A stretch of DNA of 7,291 bases, from assembly GCA_030654205.1 (NCBI GenBank), contig JAURXW010000149.1, positions 1-7,291 on the forward strand, written 5' to 3'. The notes beneath the pieces are model-generated. The model had not been told where the DNA came from. It saw only the letters and a list, made by a program, of their open reading frames with translations, and ran no database searches. How positions within the stretch are numbered: position 1 is the first letter of the stretch; the number at the start of each line of letters is the position of its first letter. A program made the translations under genes and the position numbers. This stretch comes from Bacteriovorax sp. (lineage in GTDB: Bacteria; Bdellovibrionota; Bacteriovoracia; Bacteriovoracales; Bacteriovoracaceae). Below, in pieces: positions 5,780 through 7,291 of the stretch.

Positions 5780-7291
5780 TTAATCTTCCGTTTTCTTTTT
5801 TTCGACATAATATTGAAAATTACTTTCAAAAACTCTTATGCCTCCTTTATCTACTTCAAAAACACGATTAGATAAACCATGCAAAAAGTGTCTATCATGG
5901 GAAACATACATAACAGTCCCTTCGAATTCTTTAAGGGCATTCAAAAGAACATCTCTCGATTTTAAATCAAGATGGTTGGTAGGCTCATCTAAAATTAAAA
6001 GATTGTTATTGTTCGACATTAAAGTTGCAAGCACAACTCTACTCTTTTCTCCACCTGACAATATTTTAATTTTCTTTTCAACATCATCGCCACGAAATAA
6101 AAAAGCTGCCAGTAAATTTCGAATATATCCATTTGAGGCATGGGGAAGTCGACTGGAAATTTCTTCCAAGACTGTATTTTCAGAATTTAATAAATCAAGT
6201 GAGAACTGAGAGAAATATCCGGCCTTAATACTTGGGCCTAGGCATGATTCTCCCGAACTTGCTTCTGTTAAACCACAGATAACTTTTAGAAGTGTTGATT
6301 TCCCAGCTCCATTAACTCCAACAACCGCAATTTTATCTAAGCGGTTAACTGTAGCTGTTAGACCTGAAAAAACTTTATGAGTTGCTCCGTCATCACGTTT
6401 CCAGTCTTTTCCTAAATTCTTCATTATAACAATATCGTTACTTCCTCTTGGTGGAATAGGAAAACTAAAATCCATAACGATATCTTCAGGAGGCATTTCA
6501 ACTCGATCGATTTTATCTAATTTTTTTACTCGCGATTGGACTTGAGCAGCATGACTGGCCCTTGCCGCAAATTTGGCAATAAACTCTTCTTCCTTGGCAA
6601 GCATATCTTGCTGGCGTTCAAACTGAGCCTGTTGTTGATCTTTTCTTATTTCTTTTTCTTTTTCGTAGTAATCGTAATCACCGGTGTAAGTAGTAATCGT
6701 TTTATTGTTAACTTCAATTATGCGATTAACAATTCCATTCATAAAATCGCGATCATGACTTGTCATGAGCACGGCCCCTTTAAAACTTTTTAACCATTCT
6801 TCCAGCCATACAATACTTTCGAGATCCAAATAGTTGGTAGGTTCATCCAATAAAATAACATCTGGAACTTGAATAAGAATTTTAGCTAAAGCAATTCTCA
6901 TTCTCCATCCGCCAGAAAACATACTCACATCTCGATCGTGATCATAGGGCATAACCCCAAGACCTGTAATTATTTCCTTTGCACGAGTATCGAGATCATA
7001 TCCGCCAAGTTTTTCAAAATCAGTTTGATAATCACCGAGCTTAATTAACACTTTTTCCATTTCATCATCAGATAACGAAATTTCACCGTCTAATATTTTT
7101 TCAATCTTTCTTATCTCTACTGCGAGCTCTGAAGCTTTGGCACTACCACTCATTACTTCTTCAATAACAGTCCGACCTTTCATTTCTCCAATATTTTGTG
7201 AAAAATAAGCAACACGTATTTTTTCAGGCACAGTTATAGATCCGCCATCAAAACCTTCTTCTTTCATTAGTACCCGAAAAACTGTCGTTTT
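5780..7291 (-). CDS. ABC-F family ATPase, N-terminus outside window
   Basis: ABC-F proteins are soluble tandem ATPases; many bind the ribosomal E site and act on translation. The frame stays open to the window edge. Its first visible residues, KTT, fit the end of the first Walker A motif, so the ATG at 7267-7265 is internal and perhaps 30-40 residues are missing. Counting from the edge (503 residues): Q-loop YFSQ 29-32, signature FSGGWRMR 125-132, Walker B VILLDEP with Glu150, and H-loop His179. A charged linker at about 208-268 (ARASHAAQVQSR) is the tRNA-contacting region of the family. The second domain has Walker A GVNGAGKST (325-333), signature LSGGEKSR (411-418), Walker B with Glu436 and His465. 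There are no membrane helices. All visible ATPase residues are intact. FSGGWRMR recalls the YheS/Uup-like housekeeping group rather than drug-resistance members, but the subfamily is uncertain. Confidence 0.95.
   Translation of the reverse strand, partial: KTTVFRVLMKEEGFDGGSITVPEKIRVAYFSQNIGEMKGRTVIEEVMSGSAKASELAVEIRKIEKILDGEISLSDDEMEKVLIKLGDYQTDFEKLGGYDLDTRAKEIITGLGVMPYDHDRDVSMFSGGWRMRIALAKILIQVPDVILLDEPTNYLDLESIVWLEEWLKSFKGAVLMTSHDRDFMNGIVNRIIEVNNKTITTYTGDYDYYEKEKEIRKDQQQAQFERQQDMLAKEEEFIAKFAARASHAAQVQSRVKKLDKIDRVEMPPEDIVMDFSFPIPPRGSNDIVIMKNLGKDWKRDDGATHKVFSGLTATVNRLDKIAVVGVNGAGKSTLLKVICGLTEASSGESCLGPSIKAGYFSQFSLDLLNSENTVLEEISSRLPHASNGYIRNLLAAFLFRGDDVEKKIKILSGGEKSRVVLATLMSNNNNLLILDEPTNHLDLKSRDVLLNALKEFEGTVMYVSHDRHFLHGLSNRVFEVDKGGIRVFESNFQYYVEKKKTED

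Larger units (their letters stand above)
1899..7291 (-). other. Probable seven-gene operon (ABC-F to folE)
   Basis: Seven minus-strand genes follow one another with gaps of 15, 16, 32, 21 and 18 bp and a final 4-bp overlap. No gap is large enough for a normal promoter plus terminator, and none contains a terminator hairpin. Co-transcription is inferred. The operon's promoter lies beyond the right edge. No terminator was seen after folE, which ends inside the convergent kinase gene. Confidence 0.7.

Noticed and set aside
5838..6209. Plus-strand open frame of 123 codons inside the ABC-F gene
   Set aside because: It lies wholly antisense to well-conserved ABC motifs, has no recognisable domain and is best explained as a shadow of the real gene.
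7265..7267. ATG as start of the ABC-F protein
   Set aside because: The same frame continues to the window edge and encodes KTTVFRVL, the end of a Walker A motif and the helix after it, so this Met is internal.

Overview
The window looks like chromosome from a low-GC Gram-negative bacterium. The Gram-negative signs are a cyclophilin with a classic signal peptide, a SlyD with a His-rich tail and a glutathione-type thioredoxin-fold enzyme. The AT-rich codon use, the mix of genes and a divergent QueD-like protein would fit the Bdellovibrionota (Bacteriovorax-like lineages). That placement is a guess from general knowledge: no rRNA or lineage marker is present.

Layout. Positions 1-245 (minus) hold the N-terminal 81 codons of an unrecognised protein that runs off the left edge. 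Positions 246-546 are an AT-rich divergent intergenic region with a perfect 10-bp inverted repeat at 424-447. Positions 547-1902 (plus) encode a six-helix membrane sensor histidine kinase with no response regulator beside it. Its stop codon overlaps the stop of the convergent folE by 4 bp.

Positions 7291 down to 1899 (minus) are seven co-directional genes separated by at most 32 bp, probably one operon. In transcription order they are: an ABC-F ATPase (5' end outside the window), a cysteine-free 2-hydroxychromene-2-carboxylate isomerase-like (kappa-GST-type) protein, a periplasmic cyclophilin (ppiA type), SlyD, a YkuD-type L,D-transpeptidase-like protein, a QueD/6-pyruvoyl-tetrahydropterin-synthase-like protein, and GTP cyclohydrolase I (folE). 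The last two overlap by ATGA.

How the genes may work together. FolE makes 7,8-dihydroneopterin triphosphate, which is the substrate of QueD-family enzymes, so the two overlapping genes form a plausible pterin module feeding queuosine or another pterin. The middle of the operon groups two peptidyl-prolyl isomerases with a cell-wall-type transpeptidase domain, and the ABC-F protein points to ribosome or translation work. The operon therefore mixes translation, folding, envelope and pterin functions. No mobile element, RNA gene or CRISPR array was seen. I found no clear novel system. The points most worth checking are the altered metal-ligand motif in the QueD-like protein, the L,D-transpeptidase-like protein with no visible export signal, the inverted repeat upstream of the kinase, and an A10 tract directly after one start codon.
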